Source of the DNA: Steroidobacteraceae bacterium | GTDB taxonomy: Bacteria > Pseudomonadota > Gammaproteobacteria > Steroidobacterales > Steroidobacteraceae | DNA length: 5,503 nucleotides | Reading direction: 5' to 3' | Assembly: GCA_021325695.1 (NCBI GenBank) | Contig: JAJTCR010000121.1 | Span: 1 to 5,503, forward strand | In this document: one piece after another, positions 1 to 5,503 of the stretch | How positions within the stretch are numbered: position 1 is the stretch's first letter | Layout: every line of letters begins with the position of its first letter | The notes under the pieces: model-generated | The model's input: only the letters and a program-made list of their open reading frames with translations | Databases searched by the model: none | What the model was told of the DNA's origin: nothing | Translations under genes and position numbers: made by a program

Positions 1-2347
1 CCAGCAACCCGCCCTTGCCGCTCGGCCGCAAGCGTGTATCGACCTCGTAGAGCCGCCCGGCGGCGGAGTGGACCGTCAGCAGGTGCACCAGGCGCTGCAC
101 CAGCCGCAGGAAGAACACGCCGTTCTCGATGACCTGCGGTCCGGTCGTGCGCTGCACCTCGCCGTGCGAGTCGTGCGGGAACACCAGGTCGAGGTCCGAG
201 CCATACCCCATCTCGATGCCGCCGAACTTGCCGTAGGCGACGACGACCATCCCGGCCGGCTCGAGCCGTGATGCGGACGTGCCGCACATCGGCGCGCCGT
301 GACGCACGGTGATCTGCTGCCACGCGACGTCCAGCGCTTCCTGTACCAGCAGCTCGGCCAGGTCCGTGAGACGGTCGCTCACTTTCATGAGCGGCAACCG
401 GCCCGTCAGGTCCGGCACCGCGATGCGGAACATCGCCGCGCGCTGGAACTGCCGCAACGCATCCACCTGCTCCTCGGCATCGTCGGCGTGCGTGCCGGCC
501 ATGCGCGCGCGCAGTTCCGCCGCGAGTTCCGCCCGCGTCGGCGTGGACTCGAACAGTCGCTCGTCGAGCAACTCGTCGAGCAGCAAGGGAAAGGCGGCGA
601 TCTGGTCGGACAGGAACTTCGAATGCGCGCAGAGCTCGAGCAGTCGCTCGCGTGCCCGCGGATTTTCGTTGAGCAGCGCGAGGTACACCGTGCGGCCGCC
701 GATCCGCTCGAAAATCCCGAACACGCGTCCGAGCGTGGCTTCCGCATTCGGCAACTTCGCGATCGCGTGCAGCAGGCCGGGCAACAACGTGTGCAGCCGG
801 CGGCGGCCGGTCTGGTCGAGGCGGCGGTAATAGGCCCCGTCGCGCACACGCGCCAGCTCCCCCAGCAGCATCTCGACGAACTCCGCGGGCGCGCCCAGCG
901 TGGCGAGGATCTCGCGCCGGCGCGTGTCGTCGGGGGCCGGGTCGAGCAGGTGCTCGAGTTCCACCGCGCGAGCGTCGAAGCCGTTGCCCTGCTCCGGCGC
1001 GAACACCGCGCGCCGGAAGTGCGAACTCACGCGTTCCCGATGCTCGTCGAGCTGCCGCGCGAGATCCGGCCAGTCGGCCGCGCCCATCGCGAGCGCGAGG
1101 CGCGCGCGTGCGTGCGGCTCGTCGGGCAGTTCGTGCGTCTGTTCGTCGTTCCACTCCTGCAGGCGGTTCTCGATCCGACGCAGGAAGCGGTAGGCGGCCA
1201 GCAGGTCGGTCACGGTCGTGGCAGGCAGCAGCTTCTGGCCGGCGAGCATCGGCAACGCTTCGAGCAGGCGTCGCGTCTGCAGCCGCGGATTGCTGCCACC
1301 GCGCAACAGCTGGAACGCCTGCACGATGAACTCGATCTCGCGGATGCCGCCGGGACCGAGCTTGACGTTCTGCTGCAGCTCGCGCCGCTCGACTTCGCGC
1401 GCGATCAGGTCCTTCATGCCACGCAACGACTCGAACACGCCGAAATCGAGGTATCGCCGGTACACGAACGGGCGCAGCACGTCGCGGTAGAGTGCCTCGA
1501 AGCCGGCCTCCGCGCCGAACACCGGCCGTGCCTTGACGTAGGCGTACCGCTCCCAGTCGCGCCCGTGCTGCTGCAGGTAGTCCTCGATCGCGTCGTAGCT
1601 GACCGCGACGGGCCCGGAGTCGCCGAACGGTCGCAACCGCAGGTCGACGCGATAGACGAAGCCGTCGTCGGTGGGCGTGCCGATCAGCTGTGCGACCCGC
1701 TTGCCGACGCGCGTGAAGAACTCCTCGTGCTCGAGTGGGCGCGGCCCCGTCGTCTCGCCGTGCTCGGCGAACGCGAACACCAGGTCGATGTCGGAGGAAA
1801 AATTCAATTCGCCGCCCCCGAGCTTGCCCATGCCGAGCACGAGCAGCGGGATGTCGCGACCGCGCGCATCGCGCGGGATGCCGTGCCGGCGGCCGAGCAC
1901 CGCGGTCGCGTGACGACACGCCGCCGAGATGCACGCGTCGGCGAGACCCGAGAGTTCACGCAGGAGCGAATCGATCGGGGCCTGGTTCGCGAGGTCGCGC
2001 CACGCGACGCGCACGAGGTGCCGGCGGCGAAACACGCGCAGCGCCGCCATGAAGGTGGGGTCGTCCGTCGTGCCGGGGGTCGTGGCCGCGTCGACGCCGG
2101 CCAGGTACGCGTCGCCCTCGAGGTCCTCGAGCAAACGGCCGTCGGTCGCGAGCCACGGCAGCAATCCGGCATCGCGCACGCAGGCGTCGGCGACGAACGC
2201 ACTGCACGCCCAGACGTAGCGCAGGCTGGACTCGATCGCCGCGGCCGCAGCAGTCCCGGGCAAGGGTGGTCGTCCAGCCAGTCGTTCGCGCTTTTCGTCG
2301 ACGATCCCACCGAACTCCGCAGGAACCTCGAGCGAACCGCGACTCAA
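1..2347 (-). CDS. glnE: Bifunctional glutamine synthetase adenylyltransferase/adenylyl-removing enzyme GlnE, C-terminus cut by the window edge
   Basis: GlnE adds AMP to, and removes it from, the conserved tyrosine of glutamine synthetase; in characterised systems PII protein and glutamine steer the direction. The minus frame is open for 782 codons to the window edge, and about 160-180 residues are probably missing (E. coli GlnE has 946). Both nucleotidyltransferase halves are seen. The N-terminal adenylyl-removing domain has GMGKLGGGELNFSSDIDLVF at about residues 172-191 (D186/D188 pair), followed by GGIREIEF at 333-340. The C-terminal adenylyltransferase domain has AYGKFGGIEMGYGSDLDLVF at about 704-723 (D718/D720 pair) and then DTRLRPSG near the edge. 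I chose TTG at 2347-2345: it overlaps the stop of the upstream MFS gene as TTGA and lies just after a GAGAGGGTGGAG ribosome binding site. The next in-frame starts are TTG at 2263 and, upstream, GTG at 2467 inside the MFS gene, both less attractive. Identity is very secure; the exact start is fairly secure. Confidence 0.96.
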   Translation of the reverse strand, partial: MSRGSLEVPAEFGGIVDEKRERLAGRPPLPGTAAAAAIESSLRYVWACSAFVADACVRDAGLLPWLATDGRLLEDLEGDAYLAGVDAATTPGTTDDPTFMAALRVFRRRHLVRVAWRDLANQAPIDSLLRELSGLADACISAACRHATAVLGRRHGIPRDARGRDIPLLVLGMGKLGGGELNFSSDIDLVFAFAEHGETTGPRPLEHEEFFTRVGKRVAQLIGTPTDDGFVYRVDLRLRPFGDSGPVAVSYDAIEDYLQQHGRDWERYAYVKARPVFGAEAGFEALYRDVLRPFVYRRYLDFGVFESLRGMKDLIAREVERRELQQNVKLGPGGIREIEFIVQAFQLLRGGSNPRLQTRRLLEALPMLAGQKLLPATTVTDLLAAYRFLRRIENRLQEWNDEQTHELPDEPHARARLALAMGAADWPDLARQLDEHRERVSSHFRRAVFAPEQGNGFDARAVELEHLLDPAPDDTRRREILATLGAPAEFVEMLLGELARVRDGAYYRRLDQTGRRRLHTLLPGLLHAIAKLPNAEATLGRVFGIFERIGGRTVYLALLNENPRARERLLELCAHSKFLSDQIAAFPLLLDELLDERLFESTPTRAELAAELRARMAGTHADDAEEQVDALRQFQRAAMFRIAVPDLTGRLPLMKVSDRLTDLAELLVQEALDVAWQQITVRHGAPMCGTSASRLEPAGMVVVAYGKFGGIEMGYGSDLDLVFPHDSHGEVQRTTGPQVIENGVFFLRLVQRLVHLLTVHSAAGRLYEVDTRLRPSGKGGLL

Positions 2348-2362
2348 GGCTCCACCCTCTCG
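2340..2362 (-). promoter_or_regulatory. Ribosome binding site and TTGA stop-start overlap for glnE
   Basis: Reading the minus strand, purine-rich GAGAGGGTGGAG ends two bases before TTG (2347-2345), whose last two bases plus the next A form the TGA stop of the MFS gene (2346-2344). GAGAGG sits 8 bases ahead of the TTG. This geometry is typical of translational coupling with ribosome re-initiation. It also decides the glnE start, since no ATG or GTG lies in frame at this place. Confidence 0.6.
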
Positions 2363-3573
2363 CGCGTCGCGCTCGCGACGATCAGCGAGGAGATCGCGAG
2401 CAGCAGCGCCGCGACGATGTACGCGGCGCCCGGAAAGTCCCAGTCGCGGCCCGCGCCGATCGACCACGCGAAAATCGTCGCGAACATGACCGGGCCGATC
2501 ATGGTGGCGATGCCCTGCAAACTGCCCATGGCGCCCTGCAGTTCGCCCTGCACGTTGGCGGCGACGTGACGCGTCATCAGGCCCTGCGCGGTCGGGCCGG
2601 CGAGACCCCACAACGCGACGATAGGAATGCCTGCAAGGAACAGCACGCCAGTCGGCGCGAACGCGTAGAGCCCGAACCCGACCGCACCGGCGGCCAGACC
2701 CACCAGCAGCACCTTGCGTTCGCCGAAGCTGCGCACGAGCGGGCCGACGAGCGCGCCCTGCACGACCGCCGACGATGCGCCGACCACGGCGAGCGACAGG
2801 CCGACGGTCTTTTCGTCCCAGCCGTAACGATACGCCGCGTAGAGGACGAACACGGCCGGCAGCACGGCATGCGCGACATTGCTGAGGAAGGCAGCGCCTG
2901 CGAGCCCGGTGATCTCGCGGTGGGCACGCAGGAACTTGAGCGAGCCGACGGGGTTCGCGCGCTGCCACTCGAATGCGCGACGGCGCTCGAGGGGCAACGA
3001 CTCCGGCAGCACGAAAAAGCCGTACGCGGCATTGGCGAGGCTTGCGACGGCGGCGGCCCAGAACGGCAGCCGCGGGTCGATCGAGCCGAGCACGCCGCCG
3101 AGCGCCGGCCCGAGGATGAAGCCGATGCCGAACGCCATGCCTACGAGGCCGTAGCTCTTCGCGCGCTTCTCCGGCGGCGTCACGTCGGCGATGTACGCCA
3201 TCGCGGTGCTCACGCTCGCCGCGGTGATGCCCGAGATAACACGCCCCACGAACAGCCAGCGCAGGTTCGGTGCGAGCGCCATCAGCACGTAGTCGAGGCC
3301 GAGGCCGAGGTTCGACAGCAGGATCACCGGCCGGCGTCCGAAACGGTCCGAGAGGCCGCCCATGACCGGCATCGAGACGAACTGCATCACGGCCCAGACC
3401 GAGCCGAAGATGCCGTAGACCTTCGCCGCCCCGGCGATGTCGCCACCGAGGAAGTCCTCGATCAGGTGCGGCAGCACCGGCAGGATCATGCCCAGCGCGA
3501 GCATGTCGAGCACGACCGTGACGAAAATGAAAGCGATCGCCGCACGGCGCGGCGCCGGGGCGTCGGCGGTCAT
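2344..3573 (-). CDS. TCR/Tet-family (TetA-like) MFS transporter, DHA1 drug:H+ antiporter type
   Basis: A 409-residue inner-membrane protein with the hydrophobic pattern of a 12-helix MFS carrier and a polar central loop at about residues 191-220. Helix 1 carries D23 in VVLDMLALGMILPVLP, matching the conserved helix-1 Asp of TetA. Motif A is GGLSDRFGRRP (72-82). LGLGLDYVLMALAP (D94) followed by GRVISGITAAS (R111) resembles the TetA helix 3-4 pair, and motif C is GIGFILGPALGG (149-160). The second half also resembles TetA, with RYGWDEKTVGLSLA and QGELQGAMGSLQGIATMIGP. Family membership is clear, but the substrate is not: many chromosomal members do not confer tetracycline resistance, and no TetR-type regulator is adjacent. 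The gene starts 25 bp after apt and overlaps glnE by 4 bp, suggesting one operon. The ATG at 3573 has no clear Shine-Dalgarno, but I see no better in-frame start nearby. Confidence 0.93.
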   Translation of the reverse strand: MTADAPAPRRAAIAFIFVTVVLDMLALGMILPVLPHLIEDFLGGDIAGAAKVYGIFGSVWAVMQFVSMPVMGGLSDRFGRRPVILLSNLGLGLDYVLMALAPNLRWLFVGRVISGITAASVSTAMAYIADVTPPEKRAKSYGLVGMAFGIGFILGPALGGVLGSIDPRLPFWAAAVASLANAAYGFFVLPESLPLERRRAFEWQRANPVGSLKFLRAHREITGLAGAAFLSNVAHAVLPAVFVLYAAYRYGWDEKTVGLSLAVVGASSAVVQGALVGPLVRSFGERKVLLVGLAAGAVGFGLYAFAPTGVLFLAGIPIVALWGLAGPTAQGLMTRHVAANVQGELQGAMGSLQGIATMIGPVMFATIFAWSIGAGRDWDFPGAAYIVAALLLAISSLIVASATRERVEP

Positions 3574-3579
3574 CGACGC

Positions 3580-3595
3580 GCGGCGTGCGCGCCGC
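3580..3595 (-). repeat. GC-rich inverted repeat in the apt-MFS gap
   Basis: GCGGCG (3580-3585) and CGCCGC (3590-3595) are perfect complements around a 4-base loop, lying between the apt stop and the MFS start. In the transcript this hairpin fills the place where a ribosome binding site would be expected, and none is visible. No T-run follows, so it does not look like a terminator. In such GC-rich sequence a 6-bp dyad can arise by chance. Confidence 0.35.
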
Positions 3596-3598
3596 CGG

Positions 3599-4105
3599 TC
3601 ACGGATACTGCAGCACCGTGCGGGGCACGTGCTCCTCGGCCCGGAAGCCCGGCGCGATGCCGATGTCGATCAGGACGCCGATGCCGTGCACGACGAATCC
3701 GGCCTGGCGGCTCAACGACACCGACGCGCCGAGCGTGCCGCCCGTCGCGAGCACGTCGTCGACGAGCAGCAGGCGACCCTGCCCCGCCTGCATCTCGAGC
3801 ACGCCGGTGCCGTACTCGAGGTCGTAGGCGACGTCGACGACCGGTGGCGGCAGCTTGCCTTTCTTGCGGATCGGCACGAACCCCTTGGCGCGGCGCTCGG
3901 CCAGTGCGGCGGCGAGGATGAAGCCACGCGATTCGATGCCGGCGACGGCGTCGATCGTCGTCCACTCCTCTTCGCCGAACAGCGCATCGAGCGCTTCGAT
4001 GGTCGCGCCGAAGTGCCGCCGCAGCAGCGGGCTGATGTCGCGGAACAGGATTCCCGGTTTCGGAAAATCGGGAACGTCGGCGACGTACTGTCTCAGGTCC
4101 TGCAT
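3599..4105 (-). CDS. apt: Adenine phosphoribosyltransferase
   Basis: Apt converts adenine and PRPP to AMP and pyrophosphate in cytoplasmic purine salvage. The 168-residue protein has near-normal length (E. coli Apt is 183). The N-terminus DFPKPGILFRDISPLL (residues 13-28) is the conserved Apt hood region, and GIESRGFILAAALA (56-69) the conserved substrate-site segment. RKKGKLP (80-86) lies in the flexible-loop segment. LLLVDDVLATGGTL (112-125) is the PRPP-binding motif with the D116/D117 pair. I chose ATG 4105-4103, matching the family N-terminus and preceded by GAGG about 6 bases upstream; a GTG two codons earlier (4111) is possible. The frame stays open far upstream, antisense to the nitroreductase, but that extension lacks Apt-like sequence. 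It is the first gene of the likely apt-MFS-glnE operon and diverges from the nitroreductase gene. Confidence 0.96.
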   Translation of the reverse strand: MQDLRQYVADVPDFPKPGILFRDISPLLRRHFGATIEALDALFGEEEWTTIDAVAGIESRGFILAAALAERRAKGFVPIRKKGKLPPPVVDVAYDLEYGTGVLEMQAGQGRLLLVDDVLATGGTLGASVSLSRQAGFVVHGIGVLIDIGIAPGFRAEEHVPRTVLQYP

Positions 4106-4177
4106 GCACACCTCAGCCTCGGCGCGCGCAGGGTAACCAAATTCCTCCAGGCCCGCGAGGCGCTCAAACCGCAGGCG

Positions 4178-4195
4178 CGACGGCTGCAACCGTCG
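4178..4195. repeat. Perfect inverted repeat in the divergent apt/nitroreductase promoter region
   Basis: CGACGG (4178-4183) and CCGTCG (4190-4195) are exact complements around CTGCAA. The site lies about 75 bp before the apt start and 55 bp before the nitroreductase start. It would overlap or adjoin the -35 region of the proposed nitroreductase promoter, a common place for a regulator operator. No regulator gene is adjacent, and the dyad is short for this base composition, so the role is a guess. Confidence 0.35.
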
Positions 4196-4216
4196 TGGCC
4201 CGTGTGGCGGCGCTTC

Positions 4217-4225
4217 TGGCAGAAT
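4217..4225 (+). promoter_or_regulatory. Possible extended -10 promoter of the nitroreductase gene
   Basis: TGG followed by CAGAAT gives an extended -10 element (TGn plus four of six matches to TATAAT). It lies 25 bases before the GTG start and leaves a short leader carrying the Shine-Dalgarno. The -35 is weak: TGGCCC at 4196-4201 with an 18-base spacer matches three of six positions. For the opposite direction (apt) I found no convincing promoter, only a TTGAGC at 4167-4162 without a good -10. Confidence 0.3.
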
Positions 4226-4236
4226 CGCGCGCCGCG

Positions 4237-4243
4237 AGGAGGA
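4237..4243 (+). promoter_or_regulatory. Strong Shine-Dalgarno of the nitroreductase gene
   Basis: AGGAGGA lies 6 bases before GTG 4250-4252. This near-perfect anti-16S match decides the start over in-frame codons upstream, which would extend the protein antisense across apt. Confidence 0.75.
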
Positions 4244-4249
4244 AGAGCA

Positions 4250-4933
4250 GTGAACGTGAGTGAAGCCGTCGCGAGCCGCATGAGCTGTCGCGCCTTTCTC
4301 GACGCGCCGGTCTCGGGCCACGTCGTGCGCGAAATCCTCGACGCGGCGCGTCGCGCACCGTCGGGCGGCAACCTGCAGCCGTGGTGGGTCTATGCGCTCG
4401 GGGGGTTGCCGCTGGCGGAGCTGCGCGCCAAGGTCCGGCAGAAGGTCATGGCCGATCCCCGGGGCGACGGCTCGCACGAGTACGACATCTATCCTCCGGG
4501 CCTCGGCGAGCCCTATCGCAGCCGTCGCTTCAAGGCGGGCGAGGACCTTTACGCGACGATCGGCATCGCGCGCGACAACAAGGCGGCTCGCCTGCTGCAG
4601 CTCGCGAAGAACTACGCGTTCTACGGTGCGCCGGTGGGGCTCTTTTTCTACATCGACCGCGGGCTCGGCCCGCCGCAGTGGTCCGACGTCGGGATGTACA
4701 TGCAGACCGTGATGCTGCTCGCCCGCGAACGGGGGCTGCACACCTGCGCCCAGGAGATCTGGTCACTGGTGCCCGGCACGGTCGGGGAATGCGTGGGCGC
4801 TCCGCCCCACCTGATGTTGTTTTCCGGCATGGCGCTCGGGTATGCCGACACCGCGCACCCGATCAATTCGCTGCGCACCGAACGCGCACCCCTCGAAGAG
4901 TTCGCCAAGCTCGCGGGTTTTGAGGCGATGTAG
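4250..4933 (+). CDS. Nitroreductase family FMN oxidoreductase (PnbA/NfnB-like)
   Basis: A 227-residue flavoenzyme of the nitroreductase fold, expected to be a cytoplasmic FMN homodimer that reduces nitro compounds, quinones or related acceptors with NAD(P)H; the real substrate is unknown. SRMSCRAF (residues 9-16) carries the R-x-S-x-R FMN-phosphate motif. APSGGNLQPWWVYAL (36-50) is the conserved FMN/active-site strand. NYAFYGAPVGLFFYID (121-136) and WSDVGMYMQTVMLLARERGL (144-163) form the dimer core, and GMALGYADTAHPINSLR (193-209) is the C-terminal segment with the usual Arg. These motifs resemble the nitrobenzoate-reductase-like branch. GTG 4250 is chosen for the AGGAGGA six bases upstream; a second GTG at 4256 is less well spaced. 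It diverges from apt and is followed by a terminator-like hairpin, so it is probably transcribed alone. Confidence 0.93.
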   Translation: MNVSEAVASRMSCRAFLDAPVSGHVVREILDAARRAPSGGNLQPWWVYALGGLPLAELRAKVRQKVMADPRGDGSHEYDIYPPGLGEPYRSRRFKAGEDLYATIGIARDNKAARLLQLAKNYAFYGAPVGLFFYIDRGLGPPQWSDVGMYMQTVMLLARERGLHTCAQEIWSLVPGTVGECVGAPPHLMLFSGMALGYADTAHPINSLRTERAPLEEFAKLAGFEAM

Positions 4934-4937
4934 GCGC

Positions 4938-4953
4938 CCGCCTATGTCGGCGG
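4938..4953 (+). repeat. Small hairpin just after the nitroreductase stop
   Basis: CCGCC (4938-4942) and GGCGG (4949-4953) pair around TATGTC, starting five bases after the stop codon. It could stabilise the 3' end of the mRNA together with the larger hairpin that follows, or be chance. Confidence 0.25.
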
Positions 4954-4957
4954 ACCT

Positions 4958-4993
4958 GACAGCACGACGCGAGCGAAGCGTGCTGTCTTATGT
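4958..4993 (+). terminator. Probable terminator hairpin of the nitroreductase gene
   Basis: GACAGCACG (4958-4966) and CGTGCTGTC (4979-4987) form a perfect 9-bp stem with a 12-base loop, 24 bases after the stop codon. The loop together with the first stem bases can also form a smaller ACGC/GCGT hairpin. TTATGTT follows, a poor but present T-rich tail. This is the strongest dyad of the window and lies where a terminator is expected. Confidence 0.6.
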
Positions 4994-5013
4994 TGCGGTG
5001 ACGCGACGAAGCG
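4966..5013 (+). repeat. Imperfect direct repeat pair
   Basis: GACGCGAGCGAAGCG (4966-4980) and GACGCGACGAAGCG (5000-5013) differ only by one extra G in the first copy. The first copy lies in the terminator loop and inner stem; the second begins 20 bases after the first ends. It may be a local duplication or a piece of a dispersed intergenic repeat; the window alone cannot tell. Confidence 0.4.
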
Positions 5014-5065
5014 CTCAATAACGGGACGCACCTCACAGTTTGGGGCGCTGGGAGCCAGGGCATTG

Positions 5066-5194
5066 CCGCGACTGCATGTCGCGGGACTTTACGGTCGGCG
5101 CCGGAGCGACCGTCCGCCCCGGTCGAAAGGCGCGCGGGCACTGGCATCAGGGCGACACGGTGCGCTTGGCACGAGCCGTGCAAGTTGCTCGTGC
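5066..5194 (+). promoter_or_regulatory. Dyad-rich leader upstream of the small gene (possible structured RNA)
   Basis: About 130 bases hold a series of perfect inverted repeats: CCGCGAC/GTCGCGG (5066-5072 with 5078-5084), ACGGTCG/CGACCGT (5091-5097 with 5107-5113), and GCACGAG/CTCGTGC (5169-5175 with 5188-5194). Two alternatives compete. CGACCG (5107-5112) can also pair with a second CGGTCG (5120-5125), and GCACG (5169-5173) with CGTGC (5177-5181). CACGG (5156-5160) can also pair with CCGTG (5176-5180). Mutually exclusive pairing is the pattern of attenuators and riboswitches, but I recognise no known riboswitch or sRNA family. No strong promoter is visible; TTGCGG (4993-4998) with CAATAA (5016-5021) is a weak candidate. 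The whole gene-free stretch 4934-5221 otherwise holds only the terminator and repeats listed separately. Confidence 0.35.
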
Positions 5195-5206
5195 AGCGAA
5201 GGCAAC

Positions 5207-5214
5207 AAGGAGAG
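5207..5214 (+). promoter_or_regulatory. Strong Shine-Dalgarno of the small gene
   Basis: AAGGAGAG lies 7 bases before ATG 5222. It selects this ATG over in-frame starts further upstream, which would run through the dyad-rich leader, and is the main evidence that the 63-codon frame is translated. Confidence 0.7.
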
Positions 5215-5221
5215 AATCGAG

Positions 5222-5413
5222 ATGAACTTAACCTGGATGGGTCGTAACCGGAGCCTCGAACTCTCGCCGCGGGCCCGGCTCGTGGACGACGTCGAAGCCG
5301 AGGCGTTGCGCCGCAAGCGCGAGCAGCTCCAATGGCGTCCGCGCAACGGATTCCTGCTCGACGACTCGAACGCGCACGGCGACACCGAGCAACCGGCCGA
5401 CCAGGCGGCCTGA
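5222..5413 (+). CDS. Small charged protein of unknown function, 63 residues
   Basis: I do not recognise this protein. It begins MNLTWMGRNRSLEL; residues 21-39 (VDDVEAEALRRKREQLQWR) form a likely amphipathic, highly charged helix; residues 47-63 are acidic and polar and end DQAA. There is no signal peptide, membrane segment, Cys or His cluster. The short charged make-up would suit a cytoplasmic small regulatory or partner-binding protein, but that is inference. The start is set by AAGGAGAG seven bases upstream; the frame is open further upstream, but that part overlaps the dyad-rich leader. A possible hairpin, GGCCG/CGGCC (5395-5399 with 5406-5410), lies at its end. It is convergent with the reading frame ending at 5422, only 8 bases away. 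Confidence 0.65.
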   Translation: MNLTWMGRNRSLELSPRARLVDDVEAEALRRKREQLQWRPRNGFLLDDSNAHGDTEQPADQAA

Positions 5414-5421
5414 GCGGAAAA

Positions 5422-5503
5422 TCAGTTGTCCCGGGACGACGGAGCGCGGCGCTGCTGCCGTCGCACCTTCATCGGGTGTTCGACGCGACGCGCCTTGTCG
5501 GTG
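5422..5503 (-). CDS. Possible C-terminal end of a minus-strand gene, cut by the window edge
   Basis: On the minus strand a frame enters from the right edge and ends at TGA (5424-5422) after 26 visible codons. The visible end reads TDKARRVEHPMKVRRQQRRA then PSSRDN, strongly basic, as often seen in disordered protein tails. Too little is present to name a family. The alternatives are a non-coding tail or a chance open frame; 26 codons without a stop is weak evidence in GC-rich DNA. The short convergent spacing to the small plus-strand gene fits a real gene end. Confidence 0.35.
   Translation of the reverse strand, partial: TDKARRVEHPMKVRRQQRRAPSSRDN

Noticed and set aside
299..2569. A 756-codon open frame on the plus strand antisense to glnE
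   Set aside because: It mirrors the codon structure of glnE in high-GC DNA, is rich in Arg, Gln and His, has no recognisable domain, and runs past the glnE start into the MFS gene. The minus frame has unambiguous GlnE motifs.
2344..3573. Calling the transporter a tetracycline resistance gene (tetA)
   Set aside because: It has TetA-family motifs, but there is no adjacent tetR and no mobile element, and the operon is housekeeping-like; the family alone does not give the substrate.
2266..3921. A 551-codon plus-strand open frame antisense to the MFS gene and part of apt
   Set aside because: Low-complexity Arg/His/Asp-rich translation with no domain; the minus strand encodes clear MFS and Apt motifs through the same bases.
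3437..4249. In-frame upstream extension of the nitroreductase to 498 residues
   Set aside because: The extension is antisense to apt and the MFS gene, and the strong AGGAGGA places the start at 4250.
4106..4741. In-frame upstream extension of apt to a 380-residue protein
   Set aside because: The extra residues are antisense to the nitroreductase and show no Apt-like sequence; the family N-terminus begins at 4105.
5063..5221. In-frame upstream extension of the small gene to 116 residues
   Set aside because: The added part crosses the dyad-rich leader and lacks a good ribosome binding site; AAGGAGAG at 5207 fits ATG 5222.
5428..5437. GTCCCGGGAC perfect palindrome near the right edge
   Set aside because: It lies inside the probable minus-strand gene tail, is only 10 bp in GC-rich DNA, has no loop for a hairpin and no T-run, so it is likely chance.

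Overview
The window is G+C-rich (judged by eye, well above 60%). Its gene content is chromosomal: glutamine-synthetase regulation, adenine salvage, a TetA-type MFS transporter and an FMN nitroreductase. A GlnE with both nucleotidyltransferase halves, GTG/TTG starts and strong GGAGG-type ribosome binding sites point to a high-GC proteobacterium, most likely Gammaproteobacteria. The rank below class cannot be read from this stretch.

Layout. On the minus strand, read from high to low coordinates, three genes follow each other closely: apt (4105-3599), a TCR/Tet-family MFS transporter (3573-2344) and glnE (2347 running off the left edge). The apt-MFS gap is 25 bp, and the MFS stop and glnE start overlap as TTGA, so this looks like one operon. 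Divergent from apt, across a 144-bp intergenic region, is a plus-strand nitroreductase (4250-4933). After it come a hairpin terminator (4958-4987), a non-coding stretch of roughly 230 bp rich in perfect inverted repeats, and a small plus-strand gene for a 63-residue unrecognised protein (5222-5413) with an excellent ribosome binding site. At the right edge, a minus-strand reading frame ending at 5422 is probably the tail of another gene, convergent with the small one.

How the parts relate. GlnE sets glutamine synthetase activity by adenylylation; Apt turns adenine into AMP; the transporter is a drug/H+ antiporter by family, with unknown substrate. A functional link among the three is not shown by sequence, and co-transcription may be simple clustering. 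The most unexplained part is 4988-5503: a dyad-rich leader ahead of a small unrecognised protein. I see no mobile element, CRISPR array, tRNA or rRNA, and no convincing new multi-gene system.
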